Source: Bacteroidota bacterium
Lineage (GTDB): Bacteria; Bacteroidota; Bacteroidia; Flavobacteriales_D; Crocinitomicaceae
Reading direction: 5' to 3'
NCBI GenBank assembly: GCA_016866255.1
Contig: VGMY01000005.1
Location: forward strand, 1-64,000
DNA length: 64,000 nucleotides
In this document: in pieces, positions 1 through 8,755 of the stretch
Layout: every line of letters begins with the position of its first letter
Numbering within the stretch: position 1 is the stretch's first letter
The notes under the pieces: model-generated
Seen by the model: the letters and a program-made list of their open reading frames with translations, nothing else
What the model was told of the DNA's origin: nothing
Databases searched by the model: none
Program-made: the position numbers and the translations under genes

Positions 1-96
1 ATCACAATTTTTGATAAAATTAACTTTTTGCGCCGTGTTAACGAAGCTTTTATCCGTTGGTTGCCATTAATTTTGTGTGAAATTACGCAGAACATT

Positions 97-112
97 TGCG
101 TGAATCCACGCA
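97..112. other. Hairpin downstream of accC
   Basis: A perfect 6-bp inverted repeat (TGCGTG, loop AATC, CACGCA) lies 8 bases beyond the accC stop codon. No T-run follows on the accC strand, so it is not a canonical intrinsic terminator. It may be an mRNA 3'-end structure. The rest of bases 1-119 shows no gene I can recognise. Confidence 0.3.
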
Positions 113-119
113 TTGAGAA

Positions 120-1457
120 TTACTTAATCTCAAAACCCTCCATGAATTTCGTTGTAAAATCACCTTCCATGAACTTTGGGTGGTGCATTAATTGTTGATG
201 AAAAGGAATGGTCGTTTTAATTCCAGCCACAATGTATTCATCCAGCGCGCGGCGCATTTTGAGGATTGCTTCTTCTCGCGTCTGCGCAACAACTATCAGT
301 TTGGAGATCATTGAATCGTAATTTGGAGGAATTGTATAACCTGCATAAACGTGTGTATCGATGCGCACCCCATGCCCTCCCGGTGAATGATAATCCGTGA
401 TTTTTCCAGGAGAAGGCCTGAAATCGTTGTAGGGGTCTTCTGCGTTAATTCGGCATTGGATCGCGTGCAAAATAGGCGTGTAATTCTTTCCTGAAATCTT
501 TTCGCCAGCCGCTAATTTAATTTGTTCTTTTACCAGGTCATAATTGATCACCTCTTCAGTAATGGTGTGTTCTACCTGAATACGGGTGTTCATTTCCATG
601 AAATAAAAGTCCCGGTTTTTGTCCACTAAAAACTCCACGGTCCCAACTCCTTCGTATCGAACGGCCTTTGCTGCTTTAATTGCCGCCTCTCCCATTTTTT
701 CGCGCAGTTCAGGCGTCATAAACGGAGAAGGGGTTTCTTCAACTAACTTTTGGTGCCTTCGTTGAATCGAACAATCCCTTTCCGATAAATGGCAGGCGTT
801 TCCGTATTGATCTCCTGCAATTTGAATTTCAATGTGGCGAGGTTCTTCGATGAACTTCTCCATATAAACCCCGTCGTTACCAAACGCGGCTCCGGCCTCT
901 TGTCGGGCAGAATCCCATGCGGATTGAAGGTCTTCTTCTTTCCAAACGATGCGCATTCCTTTTCCTCCTCCGCCAGCCGTGGCTTTAAGTATTACGGGGT
1001 ATTTGATGCGTTCAGCATTTATCTTTGCGTCTTCAATGTCTTTCAAAAGCCCTTCTGAACCAGGAATACAAGGGACCCCCGCTTTAATCATCGTGGCTTT
1101 TGCCGTTGCTTTATCCCCCATTGCGGCGATTTGTTCCGGTAGTGCCCCAATAAACTTGATCCCGTATTCTTGGCAAACGCGGGAAAACTTTTCGTTTTCA
1201 GAGAGAAAACCATACCCAGGGTGAATTGCGTCCGAGTTGGTGATTTCTGCAGCAGCGATAATGTTTGAAATGGACAAATACGACTTTGAACTTACGGCCG
1301 GACCTATGCATACTGCTTCGTCTGCAAAACGAACGGGCAAGGAGTCTTTATCCGCCGTGGAATACACCGCCACCGTTTTAATTCCCATTTCTTTACAGGT
1401 GCGGATTACACGCATGGCTATTTCGCCTCGATTCGCAATGAGTATTTTTTTAAACAT
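120..1457 (-). CDS. accC: Acetyl-CoA carboxylase, biotin carboxylase subunit
   Basis: This is the biotin carboxylase that uses ATP and bicarbonate to carboxylate the biotin on AccB, the first step of fatty-acid synthesis in the cytoplasm. The 445-residue length is normal for AccC. It starts [14 protein letters not shown], the family's N-terminal signature. The ATP-grasp glycine loop GGGGKGMRI is at residues 162-170, and the active-site stretch [10 protein letters not shown] follows near residue 290. It lies 10 bp downstream of accB, so the two are surely co-transcribed. It is the last gene of a minus-strand lipid-synthesis block. Confidence 0.97.
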   Translation of the reverse strand: MFKKILIANRGEIAMRVIRTCKEMGIKTVAVYSTADKDSLPVRFADEAVCIGPAVSSKSYLSISNIIAAAEITNSDAIHPGYGFLSENEKFSRVCQEYGIKFIGALPEQIAAMGDKATAKATMIKAGVPCIPGSEGLLKDIEDAKINAERIKYPVILKATAGGGGKGMRIVWKEEDLQSAWDSARQEAGAAFGNDGVYMEKFIEEPRHIEIQIAGDQYGNACHLSERDCSIQRRHQKLVEETPSPFMTPELREKMGEAAIKAAKAVRYEGVGTVEFLVDKNRDFYFMEMNTRIQVEHTITEEVINYDLVKEQIKLAAGEKISGKNYTPILHAIQCRINAEDPYNDFRPSPGKITDYHSPGGHGVRIDTHVYAGYTIPPNYDSMISKLIVVAQTREEAILKMRRALDEYIVAGIKTTIPFHQQLMHHPKFMEGDFTTKFMEGFEIK

Positions 1458-1467
1458 GGTTCTCGTT

Positions 1468-1947
1468 TTAGGCCGGTTCTACCAAGAAAAGGGGTTGGTC
1501 GAATTCCACAGGAGTTGCGTCATCCACCAATACTTTTACAATTTTACCGCTCACTTCTGATTCGATTTCATTGAATAATTTCATAGCCTCAATGATGCAA
1601 ATTTTATCGCCTTTTTTAATTTCAGAGCCCACTTCCACGAAAGGAGCTTTGTCCGGGCCAGAGGAACGATAAAACGTTCCTATCATCGTGGATTTTACGG
1701 TTATAGTATTGGCGTTTTCCGCAACTATTTTGACCGGCTGTTCAACTTGACGGTCATTTTGGACAGAGGCTACAGGTTGGGCAACAACCGGAGCTGGAAT
1801 TGGCGCTGAGACCGGAGAATAGGTCATTGGAACGCCCATATTTGGCCCTTTGATGTTTATCTTAAATCCGTCTTTTTCAATTTCTACTTTACCTAAGCCA
1901 AGCTTTGATACTAATTTAATTAGTTCTTTTATTTCCTCGTTATTCAT
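1468..1947 (-). CDS. accB: Acetyl-CoA carboxylase biotin carboxyl carrier protein
   Basis: This 159-residue protein carries the biotin that shuttles carboxyl groups between AccC and the carboxyltransferase. Its C-terminal biotinyl domain (about residues 80-157) contains the EAMKL motif, with the biotinylated lysine at residue 123. The middle part (residues 40-65) is a Pro/Ala/Val-rich flexible linker, as in other AccB proteins. It sits 9 bp after fabH and 10 bp before accC, so supply of malonyl-CoA is coupled to the first condensing enzyme. Confidence 0.96.
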   Translation of the reverse strand: MNNEEIKELIKLVSKLGLGKVEIEKDGFKINIKGPNMGVPMTYSPVSAPIPAPVVAQPVASVQNDRQVEQPVKIVAENANTITVKSTMIGTFYRSSGPDKAPFVEVGSEIKKGDKICIIEAMKLFNEIESEVSGKIVKVLVDDATPVEFDQPLFLVEPA

Positions 1948-1956
1948 AGTTCAAAA

Positions 1957-2946
1957 TTAAGAATTATAGGCCCATTTCAAATATACCGCTCCCCATGTAA
2001 ATCCACCGCCGAAAGCGCTTAATATTATGTTGTCCCCTTTTTTTAATTGCTTTTCGTAATCCCACAGGCACAAGGGCAGGGTGGCCGCAGTTGTGTTACC
2101 GTATTTATGAATATTAATCATCACTTTATCTTTGGTAATACCCATTCTATCGGCCGTTGCGTCAATAATTCTAAGGTTGGCCTGATGTGGAACTAACCAT
2201 GCTATATCCTCTCCTTTTAATTTATTTTTTTCCATGATTTCGGCAGAAACTTCTGCCATGTTGGTTACTGCAAACTTAAAAACCTGTTTGCCTTCTTGTC
2301 GGATGTAATGCATACGATTTTCAACGGTTTCAACACTTGCGGGATTCATCGATCCCCCGCCTGGCTGAACCAAAAGCTCTCTGCCAGATCCATCACAACG
2401 CAAAATAAAATCCTGAACGCCAAGCCCTTCCTCATTGGGTTCAAGAAGAATTGCCCCACCCGCATCACCAAATAAAACACAAGTTGTTCTATCTGTGTAG
2501 TCCACTATCGATGTCATTTTATCGGCTCCAACCACAATAATCTTTTTATACCTTCCCGTTTCGATGAATTGTATCGCCGTAGACAAAGCGTAAAGAAATC
2601 CAGAACAAGCAGCGTTTAAATCAAAACTCCAGGCATTAATCATTCCAACCTTATCGCAGACAATATTTGCCGTGCTTGGGAAAAGGTAATCCGGCGTAAC
2701 CGTAGCCACAATAAGCAATTCGATGTCTAAAGGATTGGTATTTGTCTTTTTCAATAAGCCTTGAACGGCGCTTGATGCAAGATCAGAGGACGCCCCTTGA
2801 CGCAAAACTCTCCGTTCTTTAACGCCTGTCCGAGTGGTAATCCACTCATCCGACGTGTCAACAATTTTTGCCAAGTCATCATTACTCAGCACCTCATCTG
2901 GAACAAAACCGTTCACTCCCGTAATGGCGGCGCGTATTTTCATCAT
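1957..2946 (-). CDS. fabH: 3-oxoacyl-ACP synthase III (KAS III)
   Basis: FabH condenses a short acyl-CoA with malonyl-ACP to start fatty-acid synthesis. The 329-residue protein has the full Cys-His-Asn triad: C114 in NAACSG, H254 in HQAN and N284 in GNTT. Its start overlaps the plsX stop by 4 bp, which suggests translational coupling. The neighbours plsX, accB and accC all belong to lipid synthesis. There may be another fabH paralogue elsewhere in the genome, so this assigns the family rather than a unique role. Confidence 0.96.
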   Translation of the reverse strand: MMKIRAAITGVNGFVPDEVLSNDDLAKIVDTSDEWITTRTGVKERRVLRQGASSDLASSAVQGLLKKTNTNPLDIELLIVATVTPDYLFPSTANIVCDKVGMINAWSFDLNAACSGFLYALSTAIQFIETGRYKKIIVVGADKMTSIVDYTDRTTCVLFGDAGGAILLEPNEEGLGVQDFILRCDGSGRELLVQPGGGSMNPASVETVENRMHYIRQEGKQVFKFAVTNMAEVSAEIMEKNKLKGEDIAWLVPHQANLRIIDATADRMGITKDKVMINIHKYGNTTAATLPLCLWDYEKQLKKGDNIILSAFGGGFTWGAVYLKWAYNS

Positions 2947-3884
2947 TCTTTTATTGCGTTAGTGATTCGATCGGCTAATCGATGAGAAGCTACTTGATAG
3001 GCGTGCATCAACATTGAATAAACCGCGTTTGCATTTGACGACCCGTGGCCAATAATTGCATTGCCTTTAATACCAAGTATTGGAGTTCCGCCGTAATTTT
3101 CATAATTGAACTGTTCAAAATAATCGTCCTTAATTCCTCGTTGTTTCAGCAAATTATAAAACCCTTCTGCTTGTTTTAAAATTATATTCCCCGTAAAACC
3201 ATCGCAAACAAGTACATCAACCTCGTTTAGGAATAATTCTCTTCCTTCGACGTTGCCCACGAAGTTTATATTTCGCAATTCCTTCAAAGCCTTAAAGGCT
3301 GCTTGAGAAACCAGGTTTCCTTTCGATTCTTCTTTACCAATATTTACCAAACCAATCTTGGGCGTCTCAATTCCAAGAATCGTTTGAGCGTAAACAGCGC
3401 CGAGCTCAGCAAACTGGACTAACACATCCACGCGGCAATCCGCATTGGAACCGACATCCAAAAGAACTGTTTGTTGGCCATTTATGCAGGGAATCAAAGT
3501 AGAAATGCACGGTCGAATTATCCCCGGCACCATGTTGAGTTTGTATATCGCGCCCACCATCATTGCGCCCGTATTTCCAGTACTGGCAAAAGCATCTATT
3601 TTACCCTCTTTTAAATAGTCCAATCCAATGGCCATACTCGAATGAGGCTTTTGCCTCAAAGCTTGTATAGGGTGATCGTCCATACTTATGCAATCGTTGC
3701 AATCAACCACTGTGAATTCAGAGGACTTAGCCCTCAATATTTCCAATTCATGAAGGATTTCATTTTTTTTACCAAAAAGATAAAGCGCTAGCCCCTCGCC
3801 CACGTTTTGGCGAATTTGTATGGCTGCCTCAAGATTTACCCTGGGGGCAAAATCTCCAGCGGAAACATCTAACCCGATTTTCAT
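2943..3884 (-). CDS. plsX: Phosphate acyltransferase PlsX
   Basis: PlsX converts acyl-ACP to acyl-phosphate, the donor for the first glycerol-3-phosphate acylation in phospholipid synthesis. The 313-residue protein begins [14 protein letters not shown], matching the PlsX N-terminus. It has the family stretches STGNTGAMM (about residues 99-107) and [11 protein letters not shown], and VCDGFTGNI near residue 228. It sits between rpmF and fabH, an order conserved in many bacteria, with a 6-bp gap to rpmF and a 4-bp overlap with fabH. Confidence 0.96.
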   Translation of the reverse strand: MKIGLDVSAGDFAPRVNLEAAIQIRQNVGEGLALYLFGKKNEILHELEILRAKSSEFTVVDCNDCISMDDHPIQALRQKPHSSMAIGLDYLKEGKIDAFASTGNTGAMMVGAIYKLNMVPGIIRPCISTLIPCINGQQTVLLDVGSNADCRVDVLVQFAELGAVYAQTILGIETPKIGLVNIGKEESKGNLVSQAAFKALKELRNINFVGNVEGRELFLNEVDVLVCDGFTGNIILKQAEGFYNLLKQRGIKDDYFEQFNYENYGGTPILGIKGNAIIGHGSSNANAVYSMLMHAYQVASHRLADRITNAIKE

Positions 3885-3890
3885 CGAAAA

Positions 3891-4088
3891 TTATTCTGTT
3901 TCTTCGGATTCTTTCTCAGCAACAACTTTCCCTTTGTAGTAAAGTTTTCCCTCGTGCCAGTGTGCGTGGTGAAATAAATGCGGCTGACCCGTTGTAGGGC
4001 AGGTAGCTACATTTGCTGCAACCGCTACTTTGTGGGTTCTTCTTTTATCTCTTCGCGTTGTTGATACGCGTCGTTTAGGATGTGCCAT
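3891..4088 (-). CDS. rpmF: Ribosomal protein bL32
   Basis: A 65-residue basic protein starting [19 protein letters not shown], the conserved bL32 N-terminus. It keeps only one cysteine (C30 in CPTTGQPH) instead of the paired CxxC knuckles of zinc-binding versions. The histidine-rich [15 protein letters not shown] stretch is typical of the Bacteroidota form. It sits between the DUF177 gene and plsX, the classic arrangement that links ribosome and membrane-lipid synthesis. Confidence 0.96.
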   Translation of the reverse strand: MAHPKRRVSTTRRDKRRTHKVAVAANVATCPTTGQPHLFHHAHWHEGKLYYKGKVVAEKESEETE

Positions 4089-4107
4089 TTTTCTATTTAA
4101 TGTTAGG

Positions 4108-4647
4108 TTAATTATTCTTTTTTAATGCCTCCCAGCGGGGATCAGGGCTTGACCATTCGGGCGTTTGAAGTAATTTAATGATTTCCGGGTTACAGTCTTT
4201 TTCATCGTGCACAAATCGTGTTGGCAACGAAATAACCATGAGTTCAAAACAAGGCTGGAATAAATCCAGTTGAAAAGCATCTTTTGGCAAAACAACCAAG
4301 GTCTCGTCCAAAGAAGGCTCTTCTCCAAACTTGTATACCAAATCCATGTTTCCAGAAACTTCTACCTCCAACTCATCCCCGCATCGGTCACAAGCGGCCC
4401 TTAATTTACTATCTATGGACAGATTAAGCAGCAACATGCTTTCTTTTTTTTCTAATTTGGCGAAGGCTGTTCCTTTACCCGATAAAACTTCAAACGGTTG
4501 CAATTCTTCGAAGAAAAACGAGGTTAAAGGAATGTGCATTTCGTGAAACCCCATCTTGAGCCCTGAAAAAGGCCATAAAAAATCTTTTCTCCAATTCATT
4601 TCTTCAAAAACACCAGCAAAGTTATGGTAAATTATTTTATCCCCCAA
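4108..4647 (-). CDS. DUF177 (YceD-family) protein
   Basis: A 179-residue protein of the DUF177/YceD family, normally encoded just upstream of rpmF. In plants and E. coli this family has been linked to 23S rRNA metabolism. The family's central CDRCGDEL motif is present (about residues 94-101), and a second cysteine pair is not obvious. The position 19 bp before rpmF is the main support. Function here is inferred from the family and context. Confidence 0.85.
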   Translation of the reverse strand: MGDKIIYHNFAGVFEEMNWRKDFLWPFSGLKMGFHEMHIPLTSFFFEELQPFEVLSGKGTAFAKLEKKESMLLLNLSIDSKLRAACDRCGDELEVEVSGNMDLVYKFGEEPSLDETLVVLPKDAFQLDLFQPCFELMVISLPTRFVHDEKDCNPEIIKLLQTPEWSSPDPRWEALKKNN

Positions 4648-4664
4648 GTTTGTGCCCTTTGTCG

Positions 4665-5723
4665 TTATTGTAGCTCTCGGGCTCCTGCGGAATATGGGAG
4701 AGGGTTTGAATTGCGAACACGGTAATTTTCCCTGTTTTTAAAAATATCCATCGCCAAATAAACGGCATTTCGTAATCCAGATTCATTGGCCTCGCCTTTG
4801 GTGGCCAAATCGAAAGCTGTTCCATGACCGGGAGATGTTCGAATCACAGAAAGACCTGCGGTGTAATTAACCCCTTCATCCTGGGCAATAGCCTTGAACC
4901 CCGTAAGTCCCTGGTCGTGATACATAGCTAAAACTGCGTCAAATTGAAAACACTGGGCCGATCCAAAAAATCCGTCAGCTGAATAGGGTCCGAAAGCCAG
5001 CATACCGGCATTTCTTGCTGCACTTATTGCAGGACTGATGATTTCAAGTTCTTCCTTTCCAATGTTCCCGGATTCCCCGGCGTGAGGGTTTAGTCCTAAA
5101 ACGGCGATTCGGGGTTTAACAACATTAAAATCTTTTTGCAATGCGGTTTCCAAGTTTTTTAATGCCAAAAATACCGCTTCCTTTGACAACAAATCGCTCA
5201 AACCGGCTAATGCAACATGGTTGGTAACGAGGGCAACGCGAAGTCGGTCCGAACATAAAACCATCAACGCTCCCTCTTCTTTGAAATGTTTTTGATAATA
5301 CTCGGTGTGTCCCACAAATTCAGGGTCCACTAACATGACTTGTGCTTTTGAAAGGGGAGCTGTCACAACCGCATCTAAAGCTCCTTTTTGAAGGTCTGCT
5401 CTTGTTGTTTCTAAGGCCCAAAGGGCGATCTCTGCTGTTGCTTTATTGGGCTTACCTAAGACATAAGGAACCGTGTTTTTGAAATTGATCACATTTGCTT
5501 TTCCAAGTTGCGCCTGTTGTGCCTGTTGAATAACATTGAAAGACAGCTCTTCCAATTGAAATTGTTTTCTAAGGTGATGAAACGTCTCGGCAGGACAATA
5601 AATGACGAGGTATGATTCGTGTAGAATTCTGGAATCCATGCAGAGCTTGTAAATAGTTTCCGGACCAATTCCTGCAATATCGCCGCAAGTAATTCCGATC
5701 TTTAACTTTTTTTCTTTATCCAT
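4665..5723 (-). CDS. pdxA: 4-hydroxythreonine-4-phosphate dehydrogenase
   Basis: PdxA oxidises 4-phosphohydroxy-L-threonine in the DXP-dependent pyridoxal phosphate pathway. The 352-residue protein has the family features KIGITCGDIAGIGPE at the N-terminus, VTAPLSKAQV and GHTEYYQ (about residues 121-145), and the metal-binding AMYHDQGLTGFK near residue 266. Its start overlaps the end of the aminopeptidase gene by 22 bp, and it lies 17 bp before the DUF177 gene. This pdxA-DUF177-rpmF order is common in Bacteroidota. Confidence 0.96.
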   Translation of the reverse strand: MDKEKKLKIGITCGDIAGIGPETIYKLCMDSRILHESYLVIYCPAETFHHLRKQFQLEELSFNVIQQAQQAQLGKANVINFKNTVPYVLGKPNKATAEIALWALETTRADLQKGALDAVVTAPLSKAQVMLVDPEFVGHTEYYQKHFKEEGALMVLCSDRLRVALVTNHVALAGLSDLLSKEAVFLALKNLETALQKDFNVVKPRIAVLGLNPHAGESGNIGKEELEIISPAISAARNAGMLAFGPYSADGFFGSAQCFQFDAVLAMYHDQGLTGFKAIAQDEGVNYTAGLSVIRTSPGHGTAFDLATKGEANESGLRNAVYLAMDIFKNRENYRVRNSNPLPYSAGARELQ

Positions 5724-7057
5724 TGGTGAAAGTTGGTTATAAATTCCAGCAGCAGCCGAACTCCAAATCCTGTACCCCCTTTAGGTAAATATCCGCTTTT
5801 TTGATCAAGCCAAGTGGGCCCGGCAACGTCTAAATGAATATAAGGTGCCTTCACAAAGGTCTCTAGAAACTTTCCAGCAGTAATCATCCCTGCGTCGGCA
5901 CCTCCTAAATTTTTAAGGTCGGCGATTTCCGATTTCATCGGCGCCAGGTAATCTTCCCAAAACGGGAATTCCACCAATCTTTCGTGCGTGTTAAAGCCCG
6001 CCTCCAACAAAGCATCCATTGTTTTTCGCGAGGCATTTCCCATGGCAATGGCCGCTTTTGTTCCGATAGCTCGCACCGCTGCTCCTGTTAACGTTGCGGC
6101 ACTGAGCACTAATAGCGGATTGAACTTGTCCGCATAGGAAAGAGCATCTGCCAAAATCATGCGTCCCTCGGCGTCGGTATTTAGGACTTCAACCGTAGAA
6201 TTGTTGTACATGGTGATGACGTCGCCTGGAGCGTAGGCGTTTTCCCCTGGCCGATTATCAGTTGCCGGTATCAATCCGATTACGTACACAGGAACTTCCA
6301 AAAGGCTTAACGCTTTAATAGCGCCAACGACCATAGCGGCACCGGCCATATCGCTTTTCATGGAGTCCATGGATCCCGGAGTTGGCTTTAAGCTCAACCC
6401 TCCGGTGTCGTACACCACCCCTTTACCAACTAAGACCAACGGCCGTTTGTTAACTGTTGTTGGAGGTTTATATTCTATAATGGTAAAAGTTGGGGGAGTT
6501 ATTGAACCGCTATTTACTGCTAATAACCCCCCCATTTTCATAGCTTTGATCTTGGCTTGATTCCAAATTTCAACGCGACATGATTGCTGCTGGCAAAAAT
6601 TTTTGATCTCGTTGGCAAACTGGACCGCATTGAGGTGAGAAACCGGAAGATTCACCATGTCGCGTGTCCAAAACACGGCATCTTGAAGTACATTTAAATA
6701 CTTAAGTTCAGCATCCGAAACCCTCTTTGGCACAATCACGGCATTTAATTTTCCTAACTCTCGGTCAGATATAAAACGATCGAATCGATAAGAAGCTAAA
6801 ATGAAGCCCTCTAAAAAATGCTTCGCCGAATGTTCAACATTCCAATGAACGGCATCCACCTCCATGCGAAGCAGCGAGTAGATTTCCGAGCCAATTATGC
6901 GCTGTTTTTCAGCGCTTAAAGATTGAAAATGACGGTTTAAACTAATCTCCCAATAATTGTTCTTGACATAATCCCAGTCCTTTTTTCCAGATTTTTTTGG
7001 GTCTGTAACGATACGGCACACTTCTTTTGATTTGGATGCCCTTAACAATTTTATCAT
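5702..7057 (-). CDS. Leucyl aminopeptidase family (M17) protein
   Basis: A two-metal cytosolic aminopeptidase of family M17 (PepA-like), 451 residues. The catalytic domain shows VGKGVVYDTGGLSLKP (about residues 212-227), KSDMAGAA and the signature NTDAEGRM, which supply the zinc ligands and active-site residues. The N-terminal 150 residues form the less conserved macro-like domain. It lies 15 bp after mutY and overlaps pdxA by 22 bp. A TATCTTTG element just before the start suggests that it also has its own promoter. Confidence 0.93.
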   Translation of the reverse strand: MIKLLRASKSKEVCRIVTDPKKSGKKDWDYVKNNYWEISLNRHFQSLSAEKQRIIGSEIYSLLRMEVDAVHWNVEHSAKHFLEGFILASYRFDRFISDRELGKLNAVIVPKRVSDAELKYLNVLQDAVFWTRDMVNLPVSHLNAVQFANEIKNFCQQQSCRVEIWNQAKIKAMKMGGLLAVNSGSITPPTFTIIEYKPPTTVNKRPLVLVGKGVVYDTGGLSLKPTPGSMDSMKSDMAGAAMVVGAIKALSLLEVPVYVIGLIPATDNRPGENAYAPGDVITMYNNSTVEVLNTDAEGRMILADALSYADKFNPLLVLSAATLTGAAVRAIGTKAAIAMGNASRKTMDALLEAGFNTHERLVEFPFWEDYLAPMKSEIADLKNLGGADAGMITAGKFLETFVKAPYIHLDVAGPTWLDQKSGYLPKGGTGFGVRLLLEFITNFHQWIKKKS

Positions 7058-7061
7058 GTTA

Positions 7062-7069
7062 CAAAGATA
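7062..7069 (-). promoter_or_regulatory. Candidate -7 element for the aminopeptidase-pdxA-accC block
   Basis: On the minus strand this reads TATCTTTG, a perfect match to the Bacteroidota -7 consensus TAnnTTTG. The start codon begins only 5 bases further on, so a transcript from here would be almost leaderless. No convincing -33 TTG is seen at the expected distance. Confidence 0.35.
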
Positions 7070-7072
7070 ATA

Positions 7073-8104
7073 TTAAATGAGGCGACTTATTTTATATTCC
7101 CAATGGGTTAATATTTTTGTTATTATGGCCGGAACAGGCGTTTGCTCCAAACGGTTAAGATCACGCCATACCATTCCCTTCGGTTTGATCGTCGACTTTA
7201 ACATGCGCGTATTAAAATGTATTTTTTGATGACTCAAAACATGAAGATCACGACACAGCATCAACGCACCTTGTTCTTGCATACGTTCAACTTCGCGGAC
7301 AAAAAGCTCTTCGTTTTCATACTCCGTAAATGGAAATAAAAATAGATTGCGCCAAATATTTCCCTGCGAAATCTTTACAAATCCAACTTTCTTGTTGGAG
7401 AGATGTAAGTCGAAAATTAAAAATCGATGTTTTGAATTTTTCTTCGAAATTTTCACAGGCCGCTCATGAAAATTCTTCAAGAAGTTAGCCTCACATCCAT
7501 ATTGTAAAGGGCACGACGAACAAATGGGGTTTCTTGGTTTACAAATGGTGGCTCCAAGGTCCATCAAGGCTTGATTAAAATCGCCCGGCCTGCTTTTAGA
7601 AATCCACTCCTTTGCGATCGAATTTATCCCTTTTCGCGCAGCATTTCCGGTAATCGGGTCGGCAATGTTGAAAACCCTTGATATTATTCGGTAGGCGTTG
7701 CCATCTATGGCGGGCACTACCTCGCCAAAAGCAATCGAGGCAATCGCAGCTGCCGTGTAAGGACCGATACCGGGAAGACTCATCAGCGAATCGTAGGTGT
7801 TGGGAAATGCATTCCCTCCACTTGCAATTATTTTTGCGGCTTCATGCAATTTGCGCGCTCTCGCATAGTATCCCAAACCTTGCCAAACAGCCAGTACGCT
7901 ATTTTCATCTGCCTCTGCCAGAGAATTAACGTTTGGAAAGGTCTTTAAAAATCGCAGGTAATAGGGCGTTCCCTGATCGACCCGCGTTTGTTGCAAAATC
8001 ACTTCGCTTATCCAAATAGAATAAGGAGAAGGGGCGTCTCTCCATGGCAAAATGCGCTTGTTTTCGTCATACCAACGTAAAATAGACTCCTGAAAACTAA
8101 GCAT
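7073..8104 (-). CDS. mutY: A/G-specific adenine glycosylase
   Basis: MutY removes adenine mispaired with 8-oxoguanine. The 343-residue protein has the helix-hairpin-helix LPGIGPYTAAAI, with the catalytic Asp in PAIDGNAYR about 20 residues later. It has a complete iron-sulfur cluster loop C-x6-C-x2-C-x5-C (CKPRNPICSSCPLQYGC, near residues 190-206). The C-terminal third corresponds to the NUDIX-like domain that recognises 8-oxoguanine. It is divergent from the HU gene across 112 bp that must hold both promoters. Confidence 0.96.
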   Translation of the reverse strand: MLSFQESILRWYDENKRILPWRDAPSPYSIWISEVILQQTRVDQGTPYYLRFLKTFPNVNSLAEADENSVLAVWQGLGYYARARKLHEAAKIIASGGNAFPNTYDSLMSLPGIGPYTAAAIASIAFGEVVPAIDGNAYRIISRVFNIADPITGNAARKGINSIAKEWISKSRPGDFNQALMDLGATICKPRNPICSSCPLQYGCEANFLKNFHERPVKISKKNSKHRFLIFDLHLSNKKVGFVKISQGNIWRNLFLFPFTEYENEELFVREVERMQEQGALMLCRDLHVLSHQKIHFNTRMLKSTIKPKGMVWRDLNRLEQTPVPAIITKILTHWEYKISRLI

Positions 8105-8162
8105 TTAGTATTTTTTTATCATGATTTTTATCCAAAATAGACTATTATGCAAGATTCTGTTC

Positions 8163-8170
8163 TATTTTTG
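8163..8170 (+). promoter_or_regulatory. Candidate -7 element for the HU gene
   Basis: TATTTTTG matches TAnnTTTG and lies 46 bases before the HU start codon. That leaves an A-rich leader without a Shine-Dalgarno sequence. No clear -33 TTG is visible upstream. Confidence 0.4.
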
Positions 8171-8216
8171 CCTCCGAAAATACAACTCTTCCAAGAATTA
8201 TTAACTAAAAAACATC

Positions 8217-8504
8217 ATGACAAAAGCAGATCTAATTCATAAAATTTCTAACGAAACTGGGCTTGAAAAAAATGAGGTTTCTAGGGTGATTGAATCCGTA
8301 ATGACTTCCATAAAATCATCCCTGGCAGAGGGAACTAACGTATATCTCCGGGGCTTTGGAAGCTTCATTGTCCGAACTAGAAAACAGAAGACCGGTCGCA
8401 ACATTACTCGAAATACCACCATCATTATCCCGGCGCACAACATACCGGCGTTTAAACCCGCAAAAGTATTTTTGGAACAAATCAAACACAAAGTAAAAGT
8501 ATAG
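8217..8504 (+). CDS. HU-family DNA-binding protein
   Basis: A 95-residue histone-like protein that bends and compacts DNA. It begins MTKADLIHKISNETGL and has the family core VYLRGFGSFIVRTRKQKTGRN (about residues 42-61), followed by the DNA-intercalating arm with IPAHNIPAFKPAK. Length and sequence fit HU/IHF throughout. It is transcribed away from mutY and is followed 97 bp later by the small ribosomal-protein-like gene. Confidence 0.95.
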   Translation: MTKADLIHKISNETGLEKNEVSRVIESVMTSIKSSLAEGTNVYLRGFGSFIVRTRKQKTGRNITRNTTIIIPAHNIPAFKPAKVFLEQIKHKVKV

Positions 8505-8601
8505 TCCTCTTTTTTATTTTCAATTTTTTCGCTTAATTTTACATGCCACTAAAAGAGATTTGAGTGATTAAACGGATTATCACATTTAAAATATACAAGG
8601 T

Positions 8602-8694
8602 ATGCCAAGCGGTAAAAAAAGAAAAAGACATAAAATGGCGACGCACAAGCGCAAGAAAAGGTTAAGAAAAAACCGCCATAAAAAGAAGAAATAA
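8602..8694 (+). CDS. 30-residue basic protein, mS38/bS22 (AURKAIP1/COX24) type
   Basis: An ATG-started frame of 30 codons encoding MPSGKKRKRHKMATHKRKKR followed by LRKNRHKKKK. About two thirds of the residues are Lys or Arg. The RHKMxxHKRKKRLRKNRHK pattern resembles the AURKAIP1/COX24 family (mitoribosomal mS38) and the small bacterial ribosomal protein bS22. Such mini-proteins are widespread in Bacteroidota, and it is probably a ribosome component. It lies between HU and rng, is too short for most gene finders, and the family assignment is from memory of the motif. Confidence 0.8.
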   Translation: MPSGKKRKRHKMATHKRKKRLRKNRHKKKK

Positions 8695-8755
8695 TCCATT
8701 AGGTTAATTAGGTTTAACGGCTGATTACATCCATAATTAGCCCCTTCTTTTACAC

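Noticed and set aside
1-119. Open frame at the left edge on the plus strand
   Set aside because: It continues into the antisense side of accC, has no start or family match, and stops soon after; it is probably chance.
789-1560. Overlapping plus-strand frames across accC
   Set aside because: They run antisense to a well-supported gene and resemble no protein family.
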